DNA of 64,000 nt from Siccirubricoccus deserti (GTDB lineage: Bacteria > Pseudomonadota > Alphaproteobacteria > Acetobacterales > Acetobacteraceae): assembly GCF_014283215.1 (NCBI RefSeq), contig NZ_JACOMF010000011.1, forward strand, positions 62,001-126,000, given 5' to 3'. The translations under genes were made by a program, and so were the position numbers. The notes under the pieces are model-generated. The model made no database searches, was not told the origin of the DNA, and worked only from the letters and a program-made list of their open reading frames with translations. Every line of letters begins with the position of its first letter. Position 1 is the first letter of the stretch. This document shows, one piece after another, positions 1-8,235 of the stretch.

Positions 1-1475
1 TGAAGCTGGTGCCGACGCGCGACCAGGGCTTCACCATCGCCACCTACCGGGCCGAGACGCGGCAGCATGTGAAGCTTGCCGCCGACCGCGACGGCAAGCT
101 GCAGGCGCTGGTGCATGAGGGCACCGAGGTCACCTCGCGGCCCGACCCCTACAAGGTCGCCGGCACCCAGACCACGGCGCGGATGTACGACTGCCCGAAC
201 GTGCGCACCAAGGTCACGCTGCTGCACGCCGACCGCAACACCCCGGGCTTCATGCGCTCGCCGCCCGAGGTGCCCTACATGTTCGCGCTGGAGAGCGCGG
301 TGGATGAGCTGGCCGTCGCGCTGAAGCTCGATCCCATCGAGCTGCGTCGGCGGAACGACAGCAAGAAGGAGCCGATCAAGGGCCTGCCCTGGAGCAGCCG
401 CGGGCTGATGCGTTGCTACGAGGCCGGCGCCGAGGCTTTCGGCTGGTCGCGCCGCAACCCGGAGCCGCGCAGCATGCGCGAGGGCGATTGGCTTATCGGC
501 TGGGGCTGTGCCTCGACCATCTACCCGACGCATATCGGCGCGGCGACCGCGCGGGTGACGCTGACGCCGGATGGCCAGGCGCGGGTGCAGACCGCGGCGC
601 ATGACATCGGCACCGGCGCCTATACCGTCATCGCCCAGGCGGCGGCGGAGATGCTCGGCCTGCCGCTGGAGAAGGTGCAGGTGGCGCTGGGCGACAGCGA
701 CCTGCCGCCGGCGCCGGTGGCCGGCGGCTCGAACACCACCGCCAGCGTCTGCAACGTGGTGGCGGAGGCCTGCGGGCAGATCCGCGCGCGCCTCGCCCGG
801 GCGGCGGTGGAGGACGGGCCGCTGAAGGGCCGCGATCCGGCATCGCTCAAGCTGGTTTCGGGCGAGCTGCGCGCCGCCGATGGCACCGCCGAGGCGCTGC
901 CCGAGGCGATGAGCCGCGCCGCCAATGGCGCCATCGAGGCCTATGCCGAATACCTGCCGCAGGGCATGCCGAAGGAATCCATGCGGAAGCTCTATTCCGG
1001 CAAGCAGGCGCTCGGCGGCGGCATTGCCGAGGGACCGCTGGCGATGGCCGCCTTCGGCGCCGAATTCGTCGAGGTCCGGGTGCATGCCCGTACCGCCGAG
1101 GTGCGGGTGCCGCGAGTGCTCGGCGCCTTCGCCGCCGGCCGCATCGTCAACCCGCGCACCGCGCGCAGCCAGCTGATGGGCGGGCTGATCTGGGGCATCG
1201 GCAGCGCGCTGCACGAGGAGACGGAGATCGACCACGGCCGCGCCCGCTACGTGAACGACAACATCTTGGAATACCTGATCCCGGTGAATGCCGATGCGCC
1301 GAAGGTCGAGGTGATGCTGCTGGAGGAGACGGATACCGGGGTGAACCCGCTTGGCATCAAGGGGCTGGGCGAATTGGGCAATGTCGGCACCAACGCCGCC
1401 ATCGCTAATGCGGTGTTCCACGCCACCGGCCGGCGGGCGCGGGAACTGCCGATCCGGATCGAAAGCCTGCTGTAG
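1..1475 (+). CDS. Molybdenum hydroxylase large subunit, PaoC/YagR-like (5' end outside window)
   Basis: Molybdopterin-binding subunit of an aldehyde oxidase/xanthine dehydrogenase-type enzyme, which hydroxylates aldehydes or N-heterocycles with FAD and 2Fe-2S partner subunits. The reading frame is open from base 3 and has no start in the window, so only about the last 490 residues are seen. The stretch FGWSRRNPEPRSM and the ending RARELPIRIESLL resemble the E. coli PaoC/YagR group. The catalytic glutamate lies in KGLGELGNVGTNAA, codon at 1371-1373. Its small and medium subunits would be expected upstream, outside the window. It is distinct from the second, complete molybdenum hydroxylase at 44523-48119. 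The substrate cannot be inferred. The family call is firm, the PaoC-like subgroup fairly so. Confidence 0.9.
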   Translation, partial: KLVPTRDQGFTIATYRAETRQHVKLAADRDGKLQALVHEGTEVTSRPDPYKVAGTQTTARMYDCPNVRTKVTLLHADRNTPGFMRSPPEVPYMFALESAVDELAVALKLDPIELRRRNDSKKEPIKGLPWSSRGLMRCYEAGAEAFGWSRRNPEPRSMREGDWLIGWGCASTIYPTHIGAATARVTLTPDGQARVQTAAHDIGTGAYTVIAQAAAEMLGLPLEKVQVALGDSDLPPAPVAGGSNTTASVCNVVAEACGQIRARLARAAVEDGPLKGRDPASLKLVSGELRAADGTAEALPEAMSRAANGAIEAYAEYLPQGMPKESMRKLYSGKQALGGGIAEGPLAMAAFGAEFVEVRVHARTAEVRVPRVLGAFAAGRIVNPRTARSQLMGGLIWGIGSALHEETEIDHGRARYVNDNILEYLIPVNADAPKVEVMLLEETDTGVNPLGIKGLGELGNVGTNAAIANAVFHATGRRARELPIRIESLL

Positions 1476-1543
1476 CGGCGCTCCTCCGCCCTGGACGCGG
1501 CGGCCCGGACGCGCCAGCCTGGACGCCGTCGTGACTGGCGAGC

Positions 1544-1595
1544 TAGAGCGGATCGCGGAGGGGCGTGAACGCCCCGGAGCGTGAATCCGCTCTGC
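1544..1595 (+). repeat. Dispersed palindromic intergenic repeat, copy 1 (fullest copy)
   Basis: The outer arms AGAGCGGAT and ATCCGCTCT are perfect inverted repeats. Inside is a tight hairpin GGGGCG-TGAA-CGCCCC. The same element, with substitutions, recurs at 12925-12969 (reversed), 38948-38997 (reversed) and 51819-51855 (internally shortened). It lies in the gap between the molybdenum hydroxylase and the BKACE gene. It is REP-like in form; no transposase is visible. Confidence 0.75.
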
Positions 1596-1605
1596 AGACA
1601 ACGGG

Positions 1606-1648
1606 CCACGGCGGGCCGGCGTTCAGCCTGAACGCCGGCCCGCCGTGG
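1606..1648. repeat. Perfect 43-base palindrome (21-base arms, 1-base centre)
   Basis: The left arm, 1606-1626, begins CCACGGCGGGCC. The right arm, 1628-1648, is its exact reverse complement, and the only unpaired base is C1627. It lies 35 bases upstream of the BKACE start and about 130 bases after the previous stop. It could be a terminator for the upstream gene, although there is no T-tract, or a cruciform or protein site. The arm symmetry was checked base by base. Confidence 0.85.
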
Positions 1649-1682
1649 ATCCCGCCGGTCCGGAACCGAGGGGAGAGACGGC

Positions 1683-2609
1683 ATGGCAAAGATCATCATC
1701 AGCGTGGCGGTTACCGGCGCGATCCACACGCCCAGCATGTCGGACTACCTGCCGATCACCCCGCAGGAGATCGCCGAGCAGTCGATCGCCGCGGCCGAGG
1801 CCGGCGCCGCCATCATTCACCTGCACGCCCGCGACCCGAAAGATGGCCGCCCGACCCCGGACCCTGCGGTGTTCATGCAATTCCTGCCGGTGATCAAGCA
1901 GAGCACCGATGCGGTGATCAACATCACCACCGGTGGCGGCCTCGGGATGACGGTGGACGAGCGGCTGGCGGCGCCGCTGCAGGCCAAGCCTGAGATGTGC
2001 TCGCTCAACATGGGCAGCATGAACTTCAACATCTCGGGCAGCGCGGCGCGGATCAAGCAGTTCAAGCATGAGTGGGAGCGGCCCTATCTGGAGGGCACCA
2101 CCGACTTCATCTTCCGCAATACCTTCAAGGATATCGAGCAGATCGTCGAACGGCTGGGCAAGGGCCACGGCACCCGCTTCGAATTCGAGTGTTACGACGT
2201 GGGCCACCTCTACAACCTGGCGCATATGCTGGACCGCAAGGTGGTGGAGCCGCCGCTGTTCACCCAGACGATCTTCGGCATCCTCGGCGGCGTCGGCGCC
2301 GAGCCGCGCAACCTGCTGTTCATGAAGGAAACGGCGGATCGGCTGTTCGGCAAGAATTACGTCTGGTCGGTGCTGGCGGCGGGCCGCAACCAGATGCCCT
2401 TCACCACCATGGCCGGGCTGCTCGGCGGCAATGTGCGGGTCGGGCTGGAGGACTCGCTGTGGATCGGCAAGGGCCAGCAGGCCAAGAGCAATGCCGAGCA
2501 GGTGGCGAAGATCCGCCGCATCCTTGAGGAGCTGAGCCTCGAGATCGCCACCCCGGCCGAAGCGCGGCAGATGCTGGCACTGAAGGGCGGCGACCTGGTC
2601 GGTTTCTGA
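1683..2609 (+). CDS. Beta-keto acid cleavage enzyme (BKACE, DUF849; 3-keto-5-aminohexanoate cleavage protein family)
   Basis: 308 residues, full family length. BKACE enzymes are zinc-dependent and condense a beta-keto acid with acetyl-CoA to give acetoacetate plus a new CoA ester; Kce of lysine fermentation is the founder. The metal ligands His46 and His48 are visible in IIHLHARDP at the same numbering as in Kce. A glutamate sits in the late VRVGLEDSLW motif. The ATG at 1683 follows an AGGGGAGAG ribosome-binding site. The substrate of individual members is set by a few pocket residues and cannot be read here. The gene stands alone between the molybdenum hydroxylase and a convergent gene, so context does not name the pathway. 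Confidence 0.9.
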   Translation: MAKIIISVAVTGAIHTPSMSDYLPITPQEIAEQSIAAAEAGAAIIHLHARDPKDGRPTPDPAVFMQFLPVIKQSTDAVINITTGGGLGMTVDERLAAPLQAKPEMCSLNMGSMNFNISGSAARIKQFKHEWERPYLEGTTDFIFRNTFKDIEQIVERLGKGHGTRFEFECYDVGHLYNLAHMLDRKVVEPPLFTQTIFGILGGVGAEPRNLLFMKETADRLFGKNYVWSVLAAGRNQMPFTTMAGLLGGNVRVGLEDSLWIGKGQQAKSNAEQVAKIRRILEELSLEIATPAEARQMLALKGGDLVGF

Positions 2610-2626
2610 GCCGCGGCGTGCTGCGG

Positions 2627-3238
2627 CTATTGCCAGCCGAAGCGGCGCAGCAGGCGTTGCAGCAGCTCCGGCGCGTCGACGCCGGGGGCGGGGTCCGGCG
2701 CCGGGGCGGGTGGGGCCTCCCGGGCGAAGCGGGCCACCGCTTCCCGCGTGCCGGCCAGGCGCAGCTCCGTGGGCTCGCCGCCGTCGCCGCTGAGGCCGGC
2801 CATCCGCACCAGCGCCTTGTCGGCTGCCAGCAATTCCTGCTCCGCCCGCGCCGCATCCTCGCCGCGCGGGGCGCAGATCAGGGAACGGCCATCGAGGCCG
2901 CAGGGCAGCTCGATCATCCGGTTGGGCGGGAAGCGGAGCTGGGCGGTGCCGGTCAGCGCCAGCAGCCCGCGTGAGGCGCCCTCCAGGGTCAGCTCCCGCG
3001 ACGTCACCACCGGTACCAGCCTGCCGCCGCGGTCCACCACCTCCAGCGCCAGCCCCGGCGCGGTGCCGGCAGGGGGCTCCACCCAGTCGCGGTGGCGCAT
3101 GGTGCAGCTGGCCCGGTCGGTCATCCGGTCGGTGGCGCAGGTGAGGCGCCAGCTGCCGATCTCGGCGGTCGGCTGCGCCGTCGCGGGCGAGGCGGCAAGA
3201 GCGAGGAGGATCGCCAGCTGGCGTGCAGGGTACCACAT
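2627..3238 (-). CDS. Secreted protein, invasion-associated locus B (IalB)-like
   Basis: 203 residues. A signal peptide is evident at the start (MWYPARQLAILLALAASPAT followed by AQP), so the product is probably periplasmic. The mature part has the IalB-like spacing of an early GSWRLTC segment, a second cysteine a few residues later, and a pair of later cysteines around ELPCGLDGRSLICAP, suggesting two disulphides. The C-terminus is proline-rich, then a short helix. The ATG at 3238 was chosen because the signal peptide begins there; the open frame upstream is antisense to the aldo/keto reductase. It converges with the BKACE gene (17-base gap) and diverges from the reductase. IalB homologues are widespread in alphaproteobacteria and mostly of unknown role. 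The family assignment is moderate. Confidence 0.6.
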   Translation of the reverse strand: MWYPARQLAILLALAASPATAQPTAEIGSWRLTCATDRMTDRASCTMRHRDWVEPPAGTAPGLALEVVDRGGRLVPVVTSRELTLEGASRGLLALTGTAQLRFPPNRMIELPCGLDGRSLICAPRGEDAARAEQELLAADKALVRMAGLSGDGGEPTELRLAGTREAVARFAREAPPAPAPDPAPGVDAPELLQRLLRRFGWQ

Positions 3239-3274
3239 GGGCAGGATGATAGCGGCAGAGCGGGAGCAAGCGGA

Positions 3275-4117
3275 ATGCGGGTCGTGAGATTGCCGGACGG
3301 CACCGAGGTTCCGGCGCTCGGCCAGGGAAGCTGGCACATGGGTGAGCGCGGCGCCGACCGGGCGAGGGAGGCGGCGGCGCTCCGCCTCGGCATCGACCTC
3401 GGCCTGACCCTGATCGACACCGCCGAGATGTACGCCGAGGGCGGCGCCGAGGAGGTGGTGGCGGAGGCCATCGCCGGGCGGCGGGATGAGGTGTTCCTGG
3501 TCTCCAAGGTCTATCCGCACAATGCCGCCGGGCGGAAGCTGGAGCAGGCGCTGGAGCGCAGCCTGCGGCGGCTGCGGGTGGAGAGCCTCGACCTCTATCT
3601 GCTGCATTGGCGGGGCTCGGTCCCGCTCGCCGATACGGTGGCGGCGATGGAGCGGATGCGGGAGGCCGGCAAGCTTCGCCGCTGGGGCGTCTCCAACCTC
3701 GATGTCGATGACCTGGAGGAGCTGGGCGCGGCGCTGCCCGACTGCGCCACCGACCAGGTGCTCTACAATTTGGAGCATCGCGGGGTGGAGTTCGATCTGC
3801 TGCCCTTCTGCCGCGGCCGGGGAATGCCGGTGATGGCCTATTCGCCGGTCGGCCAGGGGGACACCGGGCGCGGCGCGCTGCTGCGCCACCCGGCACTGGG
3901 GCAGGTGGCGCAACGGCGTGGGGCGACGCCGGCGCAGGTGGCGCTGGCCTGGACCCTGCGCGAGCCCGGCGTCATCAGCATCCCCAAGGCGACCGATCCC
4001 GAACATGTGCGGTTGAACGCCAAGGCGCGCGAGCTGGTGCTGGAGGCGGACGATCTGGCGGCGCTGGATGCCGCCTTCCCGCCGCCGAAGCGCAAGAGAT
4101 CCCTTGCGATGCTGTAG
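3275..4117 (+). CDS. Aldo/keto reductase
   Basis: 280 residues, a NADPH-dependent (beta/alpha)8 carbonyl reductase of the cytosol. The full catalytic tetrad is visible: Asp48 and Tyr53 in LIDTAEMY, Lys78 in LVSKVYP and His111 in YLLHW. The ISIPKATDPEHVRLN segment near the C-terminus is the usual cofactor-phosphate-binding loop. The frame is open further upstream, but the ATG at 3275 begins the canonical first strand (VRLPDGTEVPALGQG), so it is the likely start. The gene starts 36 bases from the divergent IalB-like gene, so the two may share a promoter region. The physiological substrate is unknown. Confidence 0.92.
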   Translation: MRVVRLPDGTEVPALGQGSWHMGERGADRAREAAALRLGIDLGLTLIDTAEMYAEGGAEEVVAEAIAGRRDEVFLVSKVYPHNAAGRKLEQALERSLRRLRVESLDLYLLHWRGSVPLADTVAAMERMREAGKLRRWGVSNLDVDDLEELGAALPDCATDQVLYNLEHRGVEFDLLPFCRGRGMPVMAYSPVGQGDTGRGALLRHPALGQVAQRRGATPAQVALAWTLREPGVISIPKATDPEHVRLNAKARELVLEADDLAALDAAFPPPKRKRSLAML

Positions 4118-4128
4118 GTCCAGCCTCC

Positions 4129-4157
4129 GTCATCCGCGGGCTTGACCCGCTGATCCG
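4129..4157. repeat. RIME/REP-like palindrome
   Basis: GTCATCCGCGGGCTTGACCC followed by GCTGATCCG. The core GCGGG-CTTGA-CCCGC is a 5-base stem with a 5-base loop. It matches the widespread alphaproteobacterial intergenic palindrome of the GTCATCC...CTTGAC...GGATC type. It sits just after the aldo/keto reductase and could also act in transcript termination. Confidence 0.55.
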
Positions 4158-4224
4158 CCTCCGTTCGGCCGGGCCCGGTTGTCCCGGTCCCTGGGGCGCG
4201 GGGCGTGGTGGGCCCCGGCCGGCG

Positions 4225-5211
4225 CTACTCCACCCTGATCCCCTCGGTGCGGATCATCTCGGCGGCGAACCTCCGGTATTCGTCCATGGCGGAGCCAAGC
4301 TGTGCCGGCGTGCTGCCGACCGGCGTCATGCCGAGTATCTCCAGCCGCGCCAGCACCTCCGGTTCCGCCAGCGCCGCCACCGCCGCCTCATGCAACCGGC
4401 TAATGGCGGCGGCGGGGGTGCCGGCTAGGGCCCAGAGGTTGCTCGCCTCGGCCCGCTCGAAGCCAGGGAAGCCCTGCTCCGCAACCGTCGGCACCTCGGG
4501 GAGGGACGGCAGCCGCTCCGGCGAGGAGACCGCCAGCGCCCGCAGCCGCGCCTCCCGCACCAGCGGCACCGCCTGGGGCAGGGTGGAGAAGCCGAAGTCG
4601 GTATCCCCGCCCATCACCCCGGCGATCGACTGGCTGCCACCACGGTAGGAGACATGGGTGGCGGTCACCCCGGCGCGACGCAGCAGCATCAGCCCGGTCA
4701 TATGCGGCCCGCCGACCAGGCCGGAGGAGAAGAAGGTGAGATGCCCGGGGCGTGCCCGGCACATCTCCAGCAACTCGGTCAGGCTCCGCGCGGGATGGTC
4801 GGCCCGCACCACCAGCAGCAACGGCGCCGAGATGAGTTGGCAGATCGGGACAAAGGCGGTGACGGGGTCGTAGGGCAGGTTGCGCAGCAGCATCGGGTTG
4901 GTAATCATGCTGAGCCCGGTGCCGAGGATGGTGTATCCATCCGGCGTCGCCCGCGCCGCCTCCGCCTCACCGATCGAGCCGGTGGCGCCGCCGCGGTTGT
5001 CGAGCACAAGCGGCTGGCCGAGGAAGCGGCTCATCGGCTGGGAGACCAGCCGGATCGGCGTATCCACCCCGCCGCCAGCCGGCCAGGCGACGACCACGCG
5101 GATCGGCCGGCTGGGGTAGGCGGTGCCCTGCGCCCCGGCGGGGCCGGCGGCGGTGGCCATGGCGGCGAAGACCCCGCCCAATTCGCGACGGCCAAGCCGT
5201 ACCGGACGCAT
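4225..5211 (-). CDS. Bug-family tripartite tricarboxylate transporter substrate-binding receptor
   Basis: Periplasmic solute receptor of the Bug/TctC family, about 328 residues. It has an arginine-rich n-region and alanine-rich export signal, then YPSRPIRVVVAWPAGGGVDT, which opens the Bug fold. DNRGGATGSIG and ATPDGYTILG follow, both ligand-pocket and hinge signatures. Start choice is uncertain: ATG at 5211 gives a normal signal peptide, while TTG at 5232 has a better-placed GAGGGG and would overlap the end of the upstream paralogue by 8 bases. No TctA or TctB membrane gene is nearby, so it is an orphan receptor. It is a tandem paralogue of the next gene. The ligand, usually a carboxylate, is unknown. 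Confidence 0.9.
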   Translation of the reverse strand: MRPVRLGRRELGGVFAAMATAAGPAGAQGTAYPSRPIRVVVAWPAGGGVDTPIRLVSQPMSRFLGQPLVLDNRGGATGSIGEAEAARATPDGYTILGTGLSMITNPMLLRNLPYDPVTAFVPICQLISAPLLLVVRADHPARSLTELLEMCRARPGHLTFFSSGLVGGPHMTGLMLLRRAGVTATHVSYRGGSQSIAGVMGGDTDFGFSTLPQAVPLVREARLRALAVSSPERLPSLPEVPTVAEQGFPGFERAEASNLWALAGTPAAAISRLHEAAVAALAEPEVLARLEILGMTPVGSTPAQLGSAMDEYRRFAAEMIRTEGIRVE

Positions 5212-5224
5212 GCTGCGGTGCTGA

Positions 5225-6202
5225 TTATTCAACTTTGATCCCCTCGGCCTGGATGATGGCGCCCATGCGGTTGCGCTGGTCGGTCCAGAAGGCCTGGAAC
5301 TCGGCCGGCGAGCTGCCGACCGGGATCATCCCGATCTCGCCCAGCCGCTTCACCGCATTGGGATCCCGCATGCCGGCCTGCGCCGCCTCGGCCAGCTTGG
5401 CGATGACCGGCGCCGGCGTGCCCGTGGGGGCGTAGAAGCCGAGCCAGTCGGCCATGTCGAAGTCGGGGAAGCCCTGCTCCTGCACGGTCGGCACCTCGGG
5501 CAGATTGGGCAGCCGGTGGGCGATGCTGACCGCGAGGCCGCGCAGCCGACCCTCCTGCACCAGCGGCGCCGCCTGCGGCAGGGTGGAGAAGACGAACTCC
5601 GCGTCGCCCGCCAGGATGCCGGCGATGGAGGCCGCGCCGCCGCGGTAGGAGACATGGTTGGCGCTTACCCCGGCCCGGCGCAGCATCAGCGCCGGCGCCA
5701 GGAAAGTCGCCGTGCCCACCCCGGAGGAGGCGAAGGGGATCTGCCCCGGCGCCGCCCGGATGCGCTCCAGCAGTGCCGCCAGATCCTTCGATGGGTGATC
5801 CGCCCGCACCACGCAGAGCAGCGGGGAACGCACCATCTGGCTGATCGGCATCAAGGCCCGGGAGAAGTCATAGGGCAGGCCGGGGATCAGCAGGTGGTTG
5901 ATCGCCCCGCCGGCGGTATCGGCCAGGGTGGTGTAGCCATCCGGCGCCGCCTGGGCGACCACCCCGGCACCGACCGAGCCGCTGGCCCCGGCGCGGTTCT
6001 CCAGGATGACCGGCTGGCCCAGCACCTGCTGCATCGCCGGGGCGGCAAGGCGCATCGGGATATCCGCGCCGCCGCCGGGCGGCCAGCTGATGACGATGCG
6101 GACCGGCCGGGTCGGCCAGGGGGCGGCGGGTTGGCCCCGTGCCGAAGCCGGCAGCGCGAGCGCAGCGGCCAGCAAGGGGCGGCGGCCAATTGGTCCGGAC
6201 AT
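5225..6202 (-). CDS. Bug-family tripartite tricarboxylate transporter substrate-binding receptor
   Basis: 325 residues with an export signal (MSGPIGRRPLLAAALALPAS) and the Bug signatures WPTRPVRIVISWPPGGGADI, LENRAGASGSVG and AAPDGYTTL. The ATG at 6202 is preceded by a strong AGGGAGGA. The protein closely parallels the downstream receptor throughout, including the ending (AEGIKVE against TEGIRVE), which indicates a tandem duplication. The pair reads as one operon, with the second gene starting at or just after this stop. It is divergent from the PhyH-type dioxygenase. Membrane partners are absent from the window, so the two probably share TctAB encoded elsewhere or act as sensors. The ligand is unknown. 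Confidence 0.92.
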   Translation of the reverse strand: MSGPIGRRPLLAAALALPASARGQPAAPWPTRPVRIVISWPPGGGADIPMRLAAPAMQQVLGQPVILENRAGASGSVGAGVVAQAAPDGYTTLADTAGGAINHLLIPGLPYDFSRALMPISQMVRSPLLCVVRADHPSKDLAALLERIRAAPGQIPFASSGVGTATFLAPALMLRRAGVSANHVSYRGGAASIAGILAGDAEFVFSTLPQAAPLVQEGRLRGLAVSIAHRLPNLPEVPTVQEQGFPDFDMADWLGFYAPTGTPAPVIAKLAEAAQAGMRDPNAVKRLGEIGMIPVGSSPAEFQAFWTDQRNRMGAIIQAEGIKVE

Positions 6203-6329
6203 GCAATCCTCCCTGGTGTTGCCGGCATTCTGCGATGCGGTGGCCGCGGCGGAAAGCCTTGGGTGCCGGGCAGCGTGGCGATAAGCTCGCCGGAACGCCA
6301 AGAAACATGCCAGGAAAGAGGGAACGGCC

Positions 6330-7130
6330 ATGCAGCTCTCCGCCGAGCAGATTCGCCAATTCCACGAGGAAGGCTGGCTGTTCCTGCCTGAGACCTTCAG
6401 CCCGGAAGAGATCGCCGTGTTGCGGGCCGAGGCCGAGGCCATCTACGCCGCCGACCGCCCGGAGATCTGGCGGGAGAAATCCGGCGCCCCGCGCACCGCC
6501 TTCGCCGCCCATACCTACAACGAGGCGTTCCGGCTGCTCGGCGCGCATCCCCGGCTGGTGCGGCCGGTGGAGCAGATCTTCGGCGAGTCGCTCTACATGC
6601 ACCAGTTCAAGATCAACGCGAAGGCGGCCTTCACCGGCGATGTCTGGCAGTGGCACCAGGATTACGGCACCTGGGCCCGCGACGACGGCATGCCGGAGCC
6701 GCGGGCGATGAATATCTCCGTCTTCCTCGACGAGGTGATGCCGATCAACGGGCCGCTGATGCTGATCCCGCGCAGCCAGCAGCATGGCACGCTGGACGCC
6801 GGGCACGACCTCAGCACCACCTCCTACCCGCTGTGGACGCTGGACGAGGCGACGGTGACGAAGCTGGTGCAGGAGGGCGGCATCGTCTCGCCGACCGGCA
6901 AGCCCGGTGGCGTGCTGCTGTTCCATGGCAATCTGGTGCATGGCTCGGCGCCGAACATCACGCCCTATCCGCGCAAGATCGTCTACCTGACCCTGAACGC
7001 GGTCTCGAACCACATCCGCCGGCCGACCCGGCCGGAATGGATCGCACACCAGGATTTCACCCCGATCGAGCCAGTGGCCGATGACGCGCTGCTGGACTAC
7101 GCGCGGCGCTGGAAGCAGGCGGCGGAATAG
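6330..7130 (+). CDS. Phytanoyl-CoA dioxygenase (PhyH) family protein
   Basis: 266 residues, a cytosolic non-haem Fe(II)/2-oxoglutarate-dependent oxygenase. The iron-binding triad is visible: His109 and Asp111 in QWHQDYG, and His204 in HGSAPN. The start MQLSAEQIRQFHEEGWLFLP is the usual family opening. The ATG at 6330 follows a purine-rich AAAGAGGGAACG. It diverges from the Bug receptor pair, so the two units may respond to the same substrate, but this is only suggested by position. Close relatives range from ectoine hydroxylases to syringomycin-type halogenases. An Asp rather than Gly or Ala at the second ligand fits a hydroxylase rather than a halogenase. Confidence 0.9.
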   Translation: MQLSAEQIRQFHEEGWLFLPETFSPEEIAVLRAEAEAIYAADRPEIWREKSGAPRTAFAAHTYNEAFRLLGAHPRLVRPVEQIFGESLYMHQFKINAKAAFTGDVWQWHQDYGTWARDDGMPEPRAMNISVFLDEVMPINGPLMLIPRSQQHGTLDAGHDLSTTSYPLWTLDEATVTKLVQEGGIVSPTGKPGGVLLFHGNLVHGSAPNITPYPRKIVYLTLNAVSNHIRRPTRPEWIAHQDFTPIEPVADDALLDYARRWKQAAE

Positions 7131-7260
7131 GCGCTCCCGCGCTCGGGACGGATCGGACCGCCCGGTTCAGAGGGGAAGGACAACGACCGCGCGCGGAGTG
7201 TTCAGCGCGGCGCCGCCGCGGCGGGGATAGCTTCGGCGCCTCCATCAAGGGCATCGCCCC

Positions 7261-8235
7261 ATGCGCCTCACGCTTCGCCCGAGCCTCCTCTGCGCCGCCC
7301 TGCTGCTTGGCGTGCCGGCCCAGGCCGAGGATCCGCTGGCCGTCCGCATCGTCAACGAGATGAACGCCATCTTCGGCACGCATCCGGGCTTCCGCGCCAC
7401 CCATGCCAAGGGTGCGGTCTACGACGGCAGCTTCACCCCGGCACCGGACGCGGCGCGGCTGTCTCGCGCACCGCAATTCCAGGCGCCGCTGCCGCTGCTG
7501 GTGCGCTTCTCCGATGGCTCCGGCAATCCGATGATCCCGGATGGCGCGCCGGCCGCCCGGCCGCACGGCATGGCGCTGCGCTTCGTCACTCCGGACGGCC
7601 AGCCCAATGACATCGTCGCCAATGCCCTGGATGATTTCCCGGTCGGCAATGGCGAGGATTTCCTGGCATTCCTCCACGCCGTCGCCAACAGCCGGCCCGG
7701 CATGGCCTCACCCACGCCACTGGAACGTTTCCTTGCCAGCCATCCGGCGGCGCAGAGGGTGGTCCAGACCCCGAAGCCGGCGCCGCGCAGCTTCGCCACC
7801 CAGCCCTATTTCGGGGTGAACGCCTTCTGGATGGTCGGCGCCGACGGCACCCGCCGCGCCTTCCGCTACGCCATCGAGCCGGTGGCCGGCCGCGACGTGC
7901 TGGAGGCTTCGGCCGCCGCCGCGGCGCCGCCGGACTACCTGTTCGCCGAGCTGGACCAGCGTCTGGCCGCGGGCCCGGCAATGTTCACCCTGGTCGCCCA
8001 GATGGCCGCCGAGGGCGACCCGACCCATGACGCGACCCTCCGCTGGCCGGCCGATCGGCCGCGGGTGGCGCTCGGCACCATCAGCATCCGCGCCCGCCGT
8101 GCCGACAGTGACGCCCAGCAGAGGGCCCTGAACTTCGACCCGACCAATGTCGTCGAAGGCATCGCCCTTTCCGACGACCCGTTGCTGCCATTGCGGCGGG
8201 AGGCCTATGGCGTCTCCATCGCCCGCCGTCAGTGA
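7261..8235 (+). CDS. Catalase-related periplasmic peroxidase (SrpA-type)
   Basis: 324 residues, the short catalase-fold haem peroxidase family. The signal peptide (MRLTLRPSLLCAALLLGVPA, then QAED) predicts periplasmic location. The distal histidine is in RATHAKGAVYDG. VRFSDGSGNPMIPDG and RPHGMALRF are core catalase-fold motifs. The late FRYAIEP segment probably carries the haem-ligand region. These proteins lack the C-terminal domains of true catalases and usually act as peroxidases on organic substrates rather than as efficient catalases. The gene stands alone; its last bases overlap tail-to-tail with the BASS-like gene. Confidence 0.88.
   Translation: MRLTLRPSLLCAALLLGVPAQAEDPLAVRIVNEMNAIFGTHPGFRATHAKGAVYDGSFTPAPDAARLSRAPQFQAPLPLLVRFSDGSGNPMIPDGAPAARPHGMALRFVTPDGQPNDIVANALDDFPVGNGEDFLAFLHAVANSRPGMASPTPLERFLASHPAAQRVVQTPKPAPRSFATQPYFGVNAFWMVGADGTRRAFRYAIEPVAGRDVLEASAAAAAPPDYLFAELDQRLAAGPAMFTLVAQMAAEGDPTHDATLRWPADRPRVALGTISIRARRADSDAQQRALNFDPTNVVEGIALSDDPLLPLRREAYGVSIARRQ

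Noticed and set aside
1623-3896. Long minus-strand open frame across the BKACE gene
   Set aside because: It is antisense to a clearly conserved gene and reads low-complexity Pro/Arg/Gly sequence; in GC-rich DNA such frames stay open by chance.
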